NCBI RefSeq assembly: GCF_001543205.1
Contig: NZ_CP014162.1
Location: 1,488,001 to 1,552,000 of the forward strand
Reading direction: 5' to 3'
Origin: Aerococcus urinaeequi
Lineage (GTDB): Bacteria > Bacillota > Bacilli > Lactobacillales > Aerococcaceae
DNA length: 64,000 nt
The position numbers were made by a program, and so were the translations under genes. Below, piece after piece: positions 1 to 8,797 of the stretch. How positions within the stretch are numbered: the first letter of the stretch is position 1; each line of letters starts with the position of its first letter. The notes under the pieces are model-generated. The model did not search any database and was not told where the DNA came from. It saw only the letters and a list, made by a program, of their open reading frames with translations.

Positions 1-2
1 AT

Positions 3-497
3 TTATTGCAAGCTTATCAAGCACAAGTGGATGAAGCTTATCAAATGTCTGTTGAATGGGCAGCCAACAAGTTGGCCATTGCGACCTTTGAAAAGGCCAC
101 TGTTGGGGAATCGTCAGATGTCAAAGAACGTGTTTTAACAAACGCATCGCGGTTCTTGGTTGATTTATCGGATAGCCGTTTGACCAATTTAGCCTTTAGT
201 GAAGAGGGGATGACGGTTCGTCTAGCGGATGATTCTGAAGTGTCTGTAAACCAATTGTCTCGCGGTGAGAAAGCCTTATTATTCGTAGCTATGCGGTTCG
301 CCTTTATGGATGCACAGCTTGGTAACATTGAATTACCGATCATTATTGATGAAGCCTTCTCACATTTAGACCGTAAATACCGGTCAAACATTTACCGCTT
401 CTTACAAAAATTCGCGGCATCGCACCAAATTATTTTCTTCACGGTTGATGACACCTTGTTAGACCTTGTAGAAGCGCCAGCGCAACACGTACTCTAG
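3..497 (+). CDS. yhaN: C-terminal part of a YhaN-like SMC/RecF-type ATPase (truncated by window edge)
   Basis: The reading frame is open from the first bases of the window, so the true start lies upstream. What remains is the C-terminal head half of an ABC-type ATPase: a signature motif LSRGEK near residues 85-90, a Walker B segment LPIIIDEAFSHLD, and a switch histidine region (IIFFTVDD). This layout is typical of the large YhaN/SbcC-like proteins that sit next to the exoribonuclease gene yhaM in Bacilli. The gene ends 24 bases before yhaM, so the two are likely co-transcribed. A DNA-transaction role is inferred from the family; the coiled-coil part is not visible here. Confidence 0.75.
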   Translation, partial: LLQAYQAQVDEAYQMSVEWAANKLAIATFEKATVGESSDVKERVLTNASRFLVDLSDSRLTNLAFSEEGMTVRLADDSEVSVNQLSRGEKALLFVAMRFAFMDAQLGNIELPIIIDEAFSHLDRKYRSNIYRFLQKFAASHQIIFFTVDDTLLDLVEAPAQHVL

Positions 498-521
498 ACG
501 TGTGCGATAGAAAGGATACAC

Positions 522-1565
522 ATGGACAACTTACAACTTTTTGATGTGGCTTTAGACCAAAATTTCGATATCTTTGTATTGATTAAAGTTGCCGAAGTAC
601 GGGAAGACCGTAACGGTAAAAAGTACATCTCATTCACATTCCAAGACCGGTCTGGCTCAATCGAGGGCAAGTTTTGGGGAGCAACTGACGAAGATATTGA
701 ACAATATACTTCTGGCCAAGTAGTTGCCTTAGCGGGTAAACGAGAACTTTATAACGGGAAACCACAAGTTCGTATTAATGGTCTTCGCCTAGCCACTGAC
801 GGGGAACCCAATGATCCCTCTGACTATGTTGAACGTGGGCCAATGACCAGAACGGAAATGGTGAACGAAGTATTGGCTGCAGTGGAAGGTTTTGAAAATA
901 CCACCATTGACGCCATCGTTCGTTACTTATTACGTGAAGTGTCATGGGATTTCTTTACCTACCCAGCAGCGAAGAAGAACCACCACGCCTATGTAGGTGG
1001 TTTAGGCTTTCATACCATTTCAATGCTTCGCTTAGCCCAAGCCGTTGTCAGCCAATACGATAACATCAACAAAGACTTATTGTATGCTGGTGTGATTATT
1101 CATGATATCGGCAAAACAGTTGAATTCACTGATCCGATGTCTACTGAATATACTGTTGAGGGGAATCTTATTGGACATATCTCAATTGTCGAAGAGATGA
1201 TAACTCTTGCCGTTGATAAATTAGGGTTCGACCAGTACAGCGAAGACGTTGTCTTGTTGAAACATATGGTATTAGCCCACCACGGTAAACAAGAATGGGG
1301 TAGCCCAGTGTCACCGCATTTATTAGAAGCTGAAATCCTACATCATTTAGACAACTTAGATGCTTCTATTCAAATGATGACAACTGCATTGGACCATACA
1401 GAACCTGGCGAATTTTCAGCCCGCATTTTCGGTATGGACAACCGGGCTTTCTATAAACCTAAAGGGCAAGTTGCTAGCGAAAAAAATCAAAATCAAGAGA
1501 CAGAAAACGAGGAAATTACCCTAGATTTCCAAGGGTCAAATGATGACCTACCATTTTTTGAATAA
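522..1565 (+). CDS. yhaM: 3'-5' exoribonuclease YhaM
   Basis: 347 residues, close to the usual length of about 314-330 with a short acidic tail. An N-terminal OB-fold (about residues 15-90) would bind single-stranded nucleic acid, and an HD phosphohydrolase domain follows, with a histidine pair near residue 154 and the metal-binding HD of VIIHDIGK near 194. YhaM trims RNA (and can cut DNA) from the 3' end in a metal-dependent way. The start ATG follows the AAAGGA ribosome site. The gene lies just after the YhaN-like ATPase, as in Bacillus, and ends in a strong terminator. The extra glutamate/asparagine-rich C-terminal tail is the only unusual part. Confidence 0.93.
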   Translation: MDNLQLFDVALDQNFDIFVLIKVAEVREDRNGKKYISFTFQDRSGSIEGKFWGATDEDIEQYTSGQVVALAGKRELYNGKPQVRINGLRLATDGEPNDPSDYVERGPMTRTEMVNEVLAAVEGFENTTIDAIVRYLLREVSWDFFTYPAAKKNHHAYVGGLGFHTISMLRLAQAVVSQYDNINKDLLYAGVIIHDIGKTVEFTDPMSTEYTVEGNLIGHISIVEEMITLAVDKLGFDQYSEDVVLLKHMVLAHHGKQEWGSPVSPHLLEAEILHHLDNLDASIQMMTTALDHTEPGEFSARIFGMDNRAFYKPKGQVASEKNQNQETENEEITLDFQGSNDDLPFFE

Positions 1566-1580
1566 AGCATTATAATAAGA

Positions 1581-1632
1581 GAACCAAGTCTTTACCTGCA
1601 AGCAATCAGGTAAAGACTTGGTTTCTTTTTTT
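1581..1632 (+). terminator. Rho-independent terminator after yhaM
   Basis: A perfect 17-bp stem (arms 1582-1598 and 1607-1623) with an 8-base loop is followed by a T-rich run. It closes the yhaN-yhaM transcript. Confidence 0.92.
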
Positions 1633-1714
1633 GCATAAATTTCCTGTAAATTTCGAATTTACGCAAACAATATCCCAATTCTACAGAAATTAACATGGGC
1701 GTGATATTCTGTAC

Positions 1715-2462
1715 TACTGCGAAGAAAATGTACTTTATGATGCCTTGATTGAGTTAGGCGATGAAGTGGCGCCAGTAGCCAAGTTACATGGAGCGACTAC
1801 GGGTAAATAGTGACGATTGGGGATATCCAAGTTTTTTCCAATAGTCAGACCACGAGATTAAAGGTATTGCGAGCATTTTTATCCAAACGCCTGAAGCCAA
1901 ATTTGTCCATACGGGCGACTTTCGTTTGACGGGCTACCATCCTGAAAAAGTCGATCAGTGAGAACGGGCTATCAATCAATTTGAACCAGCTTATGCTAAG
2001 GTCTACCATGCCTTTTACCCGGATGCGGATTTTCTGATATTGTTCGAGGATATGTCAAATGATGTGGGTTCTAGTCTGGAAAATAAACTGGACTATATCA
2101 ACCTAAAAACACTGAAAAAAGACCCAGAATTGTATCTTTTACAAAATGCTTTTGAAAATATGTCAATCTTGGCAGCCTTAAAACCAGCGATTTATCTGCA
2201 TACAAGAGGAGAACCAATTGGAGAATATATGCCAGCTTATAGCCAAAGGATTGCTTATTTAGAAAGTATAGACATCTCCTACGTGTCATTTAGGGTCAGT
2301 GGTCACGCTAGCCAGATGAATTTACTGTATATAGTCAATCAAATTCGAACCAACAATATCATTCTTTGGCATACATTCAAACCGGATTACTATGGTAAAC
2401 TAATAGCAAATTTAGGGTTGCAAGTTGTATATCCAAAATATAAGAAAAGCTATATAGTTTAA
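1715..2462 (+). pseudogene. Decayed metallo-beta-lactamase-fold hydrolase (RNase J-like)
   Basis: Three reading-frame pieces line up as one broken protein. The first (from about 1715) reads like the family's CEENVLYDAL segment and ends at a stop at 1808; a shifted frame then gives VTIGDIQVFSN; another shift gives a piece containing FVHTGDFRLTGYHP, interrupted by an in-frame TGA at 1959-1961. The last piece (2040-2462) holds SGHAS and ends with a helix typical of RNase J-like beta-CASP hydrolases. The N-terminal metal-binding HxHxDH part is missing. Together this is two frameshifts, a nonsense codon and a 5' deletion. The last 140 codons remain open, but nothing suggests a functional enzyme. 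Confidence 0.8.
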
Positions 2463-2483
2463 GGGGGGATCCTCATCAAACAG

Positions 2484-4061
2484 GTGACAATTTTTCAAAC
2501 GAGTGATATTCACGGGTATATCTATCCTACAAGTTACTTGACTAGAGAAGAAAACCAGCCATTTGGCCTGTTAAAGGTCAATGAAAACTACTTACGAGAG
2601 AAAGGTCGCTTGGCCGATAAAAGTAGTTTGCTGATTTCTACAGGAGATATAATTCAAGGATCGCCACTAACCCATTACCTACAAAAGCACCGCCATTCAG
2701 CGGCAGCCATTGTAGAAAATATGAATCGGATGGGTTACGACATAGCGGTGCCGGGAAACCATGAATTCAATTACGGGCAAGAATACCTGTTGAATTCATA
2801 TCAAAACGCACAATTTCCCATTCTATGCGCCAATATTTTAGACGACACTGACCAACCATTTTTCGGTAAACCCTATAAAATATTTGAACGCAATGGGATT
2901 AAGATTGCCGTTTTGGGGCTAACCACTCAATACATTCCCAACTGGGAGCATCCTGCCCATATCACTGGCCTGCAGTTTAGGTCAGCTGTTGAAACAGCCA
3001 AGGAATACGTGCCCATGTTAAGCAGTATGGCTGACGTAGTCGTTGTCGCTTACCACGGAGGCTTTGAGTGTGAACTAGACACCCTTGAACCAGTAGAACA
3101 AGGCGCCGGGGAAAATGAGGGCTACGCTTTAACCCATGAAGTGCCAGGGATTGATGTCTTATTAACTGGCCACCAACATAATGAAATTGCCCGCGTCGTG
3201 AACGGTGTGGCAGTTGTCATGCCAGGAGACAAAGGCCGCCATCTTGGTAAAGTTACATTAGACTTAAACAAATACGATGGCGATGAGCACTGGACCTTAG
3301 TAGATGCAGTGCCTGAATTAATAAGCACGACCGTGGACACACCAATTCGAAAAGAAGCCGCCGCAAGATTAGCGGACCTACAAGCAGAAATTGAAAACTG
3401 GTTGGACCAACCGGTAGGGACCATTCAAGGGGACATGAAGATTGACAGTGTGGATATGGCTCGCATCCATGATCATCCATACGTCGAATTTGTCCACCGG
3501 GTACAGAACTATTACGGGCAAACAGAAATCTCGGCGGCAGCCTTATTTAATAATGATGCCAAGGGATTTCCAAACGCAGTAACCGTCCGTGACGTACTCA
3601 ATAATTACCCATTCCCTAACACCTTAGCAGTGGTTAAAATCACCGGAGCAGAATTGAAAGCAGCTATCGAGCATTCAGCGGAATTTTTCATTTTGAATGA
3701 AGACCAAGAAATCGTCATGTCTAAAGATTGGCAATATCCCAAACCAAAACCCTATAATTATGACATGTATGAAGGAATTGACTACATCATTGATGTATCA
3801 AAACCAATTGGTCAACGGGTAACCAAATTAAACTACCACGACCAACCATTGGATTTAGAAGCTGAATTCGAAGTGACCCTCAACCAGTATCGAGCTATAG
3901 GCGGTGGCGACTATCACATGTTTGATTCATCAAAAATTGTCCGTGAAGTCAATATGGAGATGAACCAATTAATCTCTCACTACCTTGAAACACATCAAGA
4001 AATCAAAGCCACTTGTAACAACAATTTCCAAGTGGTGAACGGCAATAATTGGCCAGAATAG
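2484..4061 (+). CDS. Bifunctional metallophosphatase / 5'-nucleotidase family protein
   Basis: The N-terminal calcineurin-type phosphoesterase domain shows the expected metal ligands: TSDIHG at the start, STGDIIQGS, GNHEFNYG, then YHGGFE and TGHQHNE. The C-terminal half (from about residue 320) is the 5'-nucleotidase domain with an ADLFNNDAKG-like segment and a GGGDYHMF substrate-binding motif. The family removes phosphate from nucleotides or cyclic nucleotides. Most relatives are exported, but no signal peptide is present, so this one looks cytoplasmic. The annotated start is GTG at 2484, 15 bases after a GGGGGG ribosome site; an in-frame ATC at 2475 has better spacing and would give the more usual MKQVTIFQTSD beginning. 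Substrate is unknown. Confidence 0.85.
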   Translation: MTIFQTSDIHGYIYPTSYLTREENQPFGLLKVNENYLREKGRLADKSSLLISTGDIIQGSPLTHYLQKHRHSAAAIVENMNRMGYDIAVPGNHEFNYGQEYLLNSYQNAQFPILCANILDDTDQPFFGKPYKIFERNGIKIAVLGLTTQYIPNWEHPAHITGLQFRSAVETAKEYVPMLSSMADVVVVAYHGGFECELDTLEPVEQGAGENEGYALTHEVPGIDVLLTGHQHNEIARVVNGVAVVMPGDKGRHLGKVTLDLNKYDGDEHWTLVDAVPELISTTVDTPIRKEAAARLADLQAEIENWLDQPVGTIQGDMKIDSVDMARIHDHPYVEFVHRVQNYYGQTEISAAALFNNDAKGFPNAVTVRDVLNNYPFPNTLAVVKITGAELKAAIEHSAEFFILNEDQEIVMSKDWQYPKPKPYNYDMYEGIDYIIDVSKPIGQRVTKLNYHDQPLDLEAEFEVTLNQYRAIGGGDYHMFDSSKIVREVNMEMNQLISHYLETHQEIKATCNNNFQVVNGNNWPE

Positions 4062-4065
4062 TAAC

Positions 4066-4104
4066 AACGGGATACCTCGTTTAAGGGGTATTCCGTTTTT
4101 TTAT
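4066..4104 (+). terminator. Terminator after the 5'-nucleotidase gene
   Basis: An 11-bp stem (4066-4076 with 4087-4097, one G-U pair) is followed by seven T residues. Confidence 0.88.
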
Positions 4105-4375
4105 GTCAGCTTAAAGTATGCGAATAAAACCTAAATATGATATAGAGGATTAATGAGTTTAGACTTATTCGACGCAGTTTACACGGCAGCAACACGTACA
4201 GAAAGCAGTTCCTTATTGATATCAACGATGAAGTAGCAGATTTAGGCAAAAAAGGGCAACCGACAGTCACGTTGAATTCTTCACGGCAGACAGTTGTCTA
4301 CTTCAAAATAGTTTGCAAATATCATTACATAAAATTCTGCCGAAGGCTGATGAATAGATAAAAGAATTAGTCATC
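4105..4375. other. Intergenic stretch with no convincing gene
   Basis: About 270 bases lie between two terminators. Short open pieces exist on the plus strand, for example one reading FLIDINDEVADLG around 4220-4250, in several frames broken by stops. This could be the remains of a gene, but I do not recognise the family. Confidence 0.4.
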
Positions 4376-4407
4376 AAAAAAGCCCATCCGAAACCGGATG
4401 GACTTTC
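4376..4407 (-). terminator. Terminator after prsA (minus strand)
   Basis: Read on the minus strand, a stem of about 10 bp with a TTTC loop (AGTCCATCCGG paired with the GGATGGGCT side) is followed by six T residues, 22 bases after the prsA stop. Confidence 0.88.
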
Positions 4408-4428
4408 CATTTAGGTATGTCTATTAGC

Positions 4429-5547
4429 TTATTCAGCTGAAGATGATGCTTCGCTTGAAGTTGATTCTTCGTTAGAAGATTCAGTTGAAGAAGACTCTGT
4501 TGATGATTCCTCTGTGCTAGATTCTTCTGAAGTAGATTCTTCTGAAGTAGATTCTTCGCTTGATGCTGCAGATTCGCTAGCAGCTGATTCACTTGCTGCG
4601 GCAGCTGACTCAGCTTCAGCATCTAATGATTCTTGTTCTTCTTCAGTGATGATCACGTCATCTAGCGCAGTCTTCAAGTCATCGTCTTTAATGTCGATGT
4701 TGTGAGCTGTCATGATGTCAGAAACGATACCAGCAACTAAAGTAGAATCAGTTAATTTTTCAGCAATAATAGATTCTTTCAGTTGTTCAGTTTCGTCTTC
4801 TAGGGAACCTTTTTCAGGTTTTTCGTCCATCTTGATAATGTGGTAACCGAAGTCAGTTTCAACTGGTGTAGTTGTGTACTCGCCTTCAGCTAGTTCTTGT
4901 GCTGCTGCGAAGAATGTTTCATCTAAACCAGAATCAGCATTAACTTCACCTAATGAACCACCTTTTTCAGCAGATGCTGTATCTGTTGAGTTTTCAGTTG
5001 CTAATTCAGCAAAGTCCGCACCATCATCTAATTGAGCAATTAAGTCATTAGCAGTTTTTTCATCATCCACTAAGATATGTGAAACAGTGAATGAAGGTGT
5101 GTAATCATCGTAGGCTGTTTGAATTTCTTCGTCAGTCACTTCGATGTATTTAGATACAGATTCACTCATTAATTTGTAGTAGTAAACTTGGTGTTCGTAG
5201 TCTTCACGGTTTGAGAAACCAGAAGATGCCAATACAGTATTGAATTCGTCTTCTCCGCCATAAGCAGCGATTAGCGTTTCAACTTCAGTTGTTGCTTCTT
5301 CTTTTAATTCTTTAGCTCGGTCATCACCGACTTCGTTTACGAATACTTCTTCCATAATTAATTCTTGCAATACGGTGTTACCGTATGTTGATTTTAATTC
5401 GGCTTGTAGTTCTTCGTTGGTTACTTCAACACCATCACCAGTTGCAACGGCGCTTGAACCATCACTTGAGCCAGTTGAGCATGCTGCTAGGGCAACAGTA
5501 CTTAATAAGGCAATTGAAGTAAGTTTGAATTTCTTACTAATCATCAT
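4429..5547 (-). CDS. prsA: PrsA-like foldase lipoprotein (parvulin-type prolyl isomerase)
   Basis: 372 residues. The N-terminus is a lipoprotein signal peptide with lipobox LAAC (Cys at residue 23), so the mature protein is tethered outside the membrane. A parvulin (PPIC) domain spans about residues 150-245, starting FTVSHILVDD and including GGSLGEV and FGYHIIK. PrsA helps exported proteins fold after Sec translocation. From about residue 315 the protein ends in a low-complexity tail rich in Ser, Glu and Ala, probably a flexible spacer into the cell wall; it is encoded partly by short tandem DNA repeats. It lies near hit and yhaM, as in Bacillus. Start chosen as the first ATG of an ATGATG pair, 12 bases after AGGAG. 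Confidence 0.93.
   Translation of the reverse strand: MMISKKFKLTSIALLSTVALAACSTGSSDGSSAVATGDGVEVTNEELQAELKSTYGNTVLQELIMEEVFVNEVGDDRAKELKEEATTEVETLIAAYGGEDEFNTVLASSGFSNREDYEHQVYYYKLMSESVSKYIEVTDEEIQTAYDDYTPSFTVSHILVDDEKTANDLIAQLDDGADFAELATENSTDTASAEKGGSLGEVNADSGLDETFFAAAQELAEGEYTTTPVETDFGYHIIKMDEKPEKGSLEDETEQLKESIIAEKLTDSTLVAGIVSDIMTAHNIDIKDDDLKTALDDVIITEEEQESLDAEAESAAAASESAASESAASSEESTSEESTSEESSTEESSTESSSTESSNEESTSSEASSSAE
4520..4557 (+). repeat. 15-bp tandem repeats inside the prsA tail
   Basis: The unit GATTCTTCTGAAGTA occurs twice head to tail (4520-4534, 4535-4549), followed by the first eight bases of a third copy. It encodes part of the Ser/Glu tail on the minus strand. Confidence 0.85.
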
Positions 5548-5663
5548 TTTCTCGATTCACTCCTGTCAAATCTTCATAATACAAGTCTTAATATAGCATA
5601 CCAAAAATGCTATACACAATGATTCAGAAGATTAATCAAGAAATCTTCATATTTAAAACATCA

Positions 5664-6026
5664 TTAAAAATCAGTGTTTTTCTCGTTAGCACGGATATCC
5701 GCTGCTGATAAGTCATTTTGTAGTTTTGCCATTTGTTTTTGAATTTCTGAAATTTGTGGGACTGCTGATTGGTTGAAATCATTAATTGCTAGTGTGATTT
5801 CGTCGCGGGCAACTTTTGCAGAAGATAAGCCTTGTTGAGCTAAATCTGTAACTGCATTTTGTGCTTGAGCGATTGAGCCAGTTAGGTCATTGGCTGCAAA
5901 AGTGACATCGTCTAAATAGTTTTTCAAACGTTCTCTATTTTCAGTACCTGAGTGTGGTGTTTTTAACAGGGCGTAGCCTGCACCAGCAATGGCACCAAAT
6001 AGAATACCAGTAATAAATTTTTTCAT
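5664..6026 (-). CDS. YtxH-domain small membrane-anchored protein
   Basis: 120 residues: a short glycine/alanine-rich hydrophobic N-terminus (residues 4-20, GILFGAIAGAGYALL) that would insert in the membrane, then a helical, likely coiled-coil tail. This is the YtxH/YhaH pattern; in Bacillus yhaH also follows hit. The gene starts one base after the hit stop codon, so it is translated from the same transcript. The molecular role of the family is not established; some members are stress-induced. Confidence 0.8.
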   Translation of the reverse strand: MKKFITGILFGAIAGAGYALLKTPHSGTENRERLKNYLDDVTFAANDLTGSIAQAQNAVTDLAQQGLSSAKVARDEITLAINDFNQSAVPQISEIQKQMAKLQNDLSAADIRANEKNTDF

Positions 6027-6027
6027 A

Positions 6028-6462
6028 TTATCCCTCGATTTGTTGGTTGATTGTGTTGGTAATGTTCTTCAAGTCTTCATCAGAGTATGTGCCTTCTTGG
6101 GCTGGTTCCCATTTCAAACCAAAGCCGTCACTTTCCCCGTTGTATCTAGGGATTAAATGGACGTGTGAATGGAAAACAGATTGGTAGGCCATCTCGCCGT
6201 TGTTGTTTAAAATGTTTAAACCTTGCATATCTGAGAAGGCATCTTTTAATGCGTTGGCAACTAATGGGATGCGTTTGAAGACTGCGCCAGCGTCATTTGA
6301 TGAGTAGCCGAAAATGTCTTGAATGTGTTTTTTAGGTACCAGTAAGGTATGGCCTTTTGTGACTTGGCTCATATCTAGGAAGGCTATCACCACTTCGTCT
6401 TCGTAGACTTTGTTTGTGGGGATTTCACCGTTTGCAATTTTACAGAAGATACAATTATCCAT
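6028..6462 (-). CDS. hit: HIT-family nucleotide hydrolase
   Basis: 144 residues, standard length for a HIT protein. The N-terminus CIFCKIANGEIP carries the usual cysteine pair, and the catalytic histidine triad HSHVHLIPRY lies near residues 98-107. HIT enzymes hydrolyse nucleoside phosphoramidates and dinucleotides through a covalent histidine-AMP. The gene is divergent from ecsA and directly precedes a ytxH-like gene, matching the Bacillus ecsA-hit-yhaH arrangement. Confidence 0.93.
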   Translation of the reverse strand: MDNCIFCKIANGEIPTNKVYEDEVVIAFLDMSQVTKGHTLLVPKKHIQDIFGYSSNDAGAVFKRIPLVANALKDAFSDMQGLNILNNNGEMAYQSVFHSHVHLIPRYNGESDGFGLKWEPAQEGTYSDEDLKNITNTINQQIEG

Positions 6463-6641
6463 GAATAGTCCTCGCTTTCAATATTGGGTTAACTTTGGCC
6501 GTGTTAATTCATCGCATTTACTTGAAAATAATGTTAAATTAAAGCCTATAATTGTATTAATTTTAACATAAATGATGGGAAGGGAACAATTTCAGTGCTA
6601 TGCTAGATTGGAAATGATTTCTTTATCATTAAACTTAAATG

Positions 6642-6656
6642 CTAGATTAAATCTAG
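6642..6656. promoter_or_regulatory. 15-bp palindrome before ecsA
   Basis: CTAGATTAAATCTAG is symmetric around its central base and ends eight bases before the ecsA ribosome site. Half of it is repeated at 6600-6609 (ATGCTAGATT). It could be an operator; no binding protein is known to me. Confidence 0.4.
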
Positions 6657-6677
6657 ATCAATAAAAGGATGAACAAA

Positions 6678-7424
6678 ATGACATTAACAGTTAAAGGACT
6701 TACAGGGGGCTATTCTAGTCAACCTGTACTAAAAGATATTAATTTTGAAATTGCATCAGGTGAAATCGTTGGCCTGATTGGGTTAAATGGTGCGGGTAAA
6801 TCGACTACCATTAAACATATTATTGGCCTGATGCGGGCAATGAAGGGTGAGATTGCTATTGATGGCCATCAGTTAACCGATGATACCAATGCATACCGTC
6901 AATCCTTTACTTATATTCCTGAAATGCCGGTACTATATGAAGCCTTAACTTTGAAGGAACATATTGAATTAACGGGTATGGCCTACGGTTTAGGGAAGGA
7001 AGAGGCACTAAGAAATGCCCAACCTTTACTAGAAACCTTTCGTTTAGATAAACGGTTAGATTGGCTGCCGATTCATTTTTCAAAAGGAATGAAGCAAAAG
7101 GTGATGATTGTCTGTGCCTTCCTAGTGGAGACGTCTTTATATGTAGTGGATGAACCGTTTCTTGGTTTGGACCCACTGGCTATCCATGATTTTATCGATA
7201 CATTGAAAGCCAAACGTGATGCGGGTGCGTCGGTATTGATGACCACTCATGTCTTAGCGACAGCTGAACAGTATTGTGACCGATTCTTATTCTTGGCGGA
7301 AGGTGAGTTAGTGGCGGCAGGTACTTTAGATGAAATCCGAGTGCAATATCAACTGCCAGGAGCTACTTTAGATGACCTATATCTACACTTAGCGAAGGGG
7401 GCAGATGACCATGCGTCTGCTTGA
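6678..7424 (+). CDS. ecsA: ABC transporter ATP-binding protein EcsA
   Basis: A single ABC ATPase domain of about 248 residues: Walker A GLNGAGKST near residues 34-42, a degenerate signature segment FSKGMKQK, Walker B YVVDEPFLGLD and a switch histidine in MTTHV. EcsA powers the EcsAB exporter, which in Bacilli influences secretion, intramembrane protease activity and competence. I chose ATG 6678 (MTLTVKG) because the AAAAGG ribosome site abuts the upstream ATG at 6669. The gene overlaps ecsB by 20 bases, implying coupled translation. Confidence 0.92.
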   Translation: MTLTVKGLTGGYSSQPVLKDINFEIASGEIVGLIGLNGAGKSTTIKHIIGLMRAMKGEIAIDGHQLTDDTNAYRQSFTYIPEMPVLYEALTLKEHIELTGMAYGLGKEEALRNAQPLLETFRLDKRLDWLPIHFSKGMKQKVMIVCAFLVETSLYVVDEPFLGLDPLAIHDFIDTLKAKRDAGASVLMTTHVLATAEQYCDRFLFLAEGELVAAGTLDEIRVQYQLPGATLDDLYLHLAKGADDHASA

Positions 7425-8658
7425 TACTTACCAGAAACGTCGGCAAGAAGGGCAAGATTTATTTCTGAAGAATGCTAAATATATTTTTAATGACCATGCC
7501 GTAATCGTCCTCTTCTTCCTATTTGGCGCATTGGCTTACCAGTATTCCAACTGGCTATCAGGCTTGTCACAAGGATTGGTCGGGGTTTGGGTCCACGTAA
7601 TTTGGGCGGTTCTGATGACGGTTGGGGTATTTATTACCAGTGTGGCTTCACATATTGTGGCAGCAGACTTGGTCTTTCTCTTACCTATGGAGTCGAAATT
7701 TACGGACTGGTTCCGGTCAGCCTTGAACCATTCATTACTGTTACCGAGTGCTATGATTATCCTGTTGATTGCTGCTTCTTACCCACTGCTGATGGCTATG
7801 GTGGGCTATTCGATTTTTGAATTGATTGTCTTGGCCGTGATTTTGATTTGCTTTAAGACCGCCCACTTAAATACTATTTTGGAAAGCTGGCGTTATACCA
7901 GCGACCGGGTGATTAAAATTCACAAGGCAATCTTGTATCTAGCAGTTTTTATCACGCTATTATTGGCTTCCTTTGTGACACCATATCTCTGTTTAGGCGT
8001 TGCACTGCTGTATTTAATCGCCATTCATTTTACCGGGATTCGTCCTTTTTCAGATGGGAAAAAGGGTTGGCACTGGGATAAGATTGTCGCAGTGGAACAA
8101 GACCGTCAGCAACAAATAAAGCGCGGACTGGCCTTGTTTGTAAATATGCCACAAGATGCCGTTTCAAGTAAACGACGCAAGTATTTGGACGGCTTTATTA
8201 AAGGGATCAACCGTGGGGACAATCCTTACGCTTACTTATACAGTCGGGCCTTTTGGCGGGCGAGTGATTATTTCCCACTTTGGGGCCGGATGACTTTAGT
8301 AGGGATTTTGTATTTGGTCTTTGTAACCAATAGTCACTGGTTGAACTTAGTGGTGATTTTATTGATTCAATACTTCAGCCATTTCCAAATTTTACCTATG
8401 GCTAAGAAAATCAACCAACATGTCTTATTGCAAGTCTACCCAATGGATCAAAGTTCACAGGTGACTGGCTTTAAACAGATGATGGCTCAACCAATTTGTA
8501 CGCAAATTGTATTATTTGCTGTAACGAGTTTGCTTACCCACGACTGGATTTTTGCCGGTGCAGTGTTACTTTCTACCATTATATTAGGCTTATTCTTTCT
8601 TTATCTCTATTTACCGCGTTTTATCCGCAAGAAAGAAAAAAAGGTTAGAATACGCTAA
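7405..8658 (+). CDS. ecsB: ABC transporter permease EcsB
   Basis: 417 residues with several hydrophobic segments (for instance around residues 30-50, 55-80, 105-145, 165-215 and 300-400), as expected for the EcsB permease. It begins inside the 3' end of ecsA. The partner ATPase directly upstream and the shared transcript support the assignment. A third gene, ecsC, found in Bacillus, is absent here. Confidence 0.9.
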   Translation: MTMRLLDTYQKRRQEGQDLFLKNAKYIFNDHAVIVLFFLFGALAYQYSNWLSGLSQGLVGVWVHVIWAVLMTVGVFITSVASHIVAADLVFLLPMESKFTDWFRSALNHSLLLPSAMIILLIAASYPLLMAMVGYSIFELIVLAVILICFKTAHLNTILESWRYTSDRVIKIHKAILYLAVFITLLLASFVTPYLCLGVALLYLIAIHFTGIRPFSDGKKGWHWDKIVAVEQDRQQQIKRGLALFVNMPQDAVSSKRRKYLDGFIKGINRGDNPYAYLYSRAFWRASDYFPLWGRMTLVGILYLVFVTNSHWLNLVVILLIQYFSHFQILPMAKKINQHVLLQVYPMDQSSQVTGFKQMMAQPICTQIVLFAVTSLLTHDWIFAGAVLLSTIILGLFFLYLYLPRFIRKKEKKVRIR

Positions 8659-8797
8659 GTCTGTTGACTAAGTCCTGTTTTCCAACTAAAATAACTAGTA
8701 CTCAAGAAAAAAGGAGTAAGCATCTCAAGGGGGAGTCGCTGCTCACTTTTTTCATTTATACAGTAAGTTGATACTACTTGGGCAAAAGAGAGGGGGA

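Noticed and set aside
4374-4622. Gln/Leu-rich minus-strand frame
   Set aside because: It is a shifted reading of the repetitive prsA tail.
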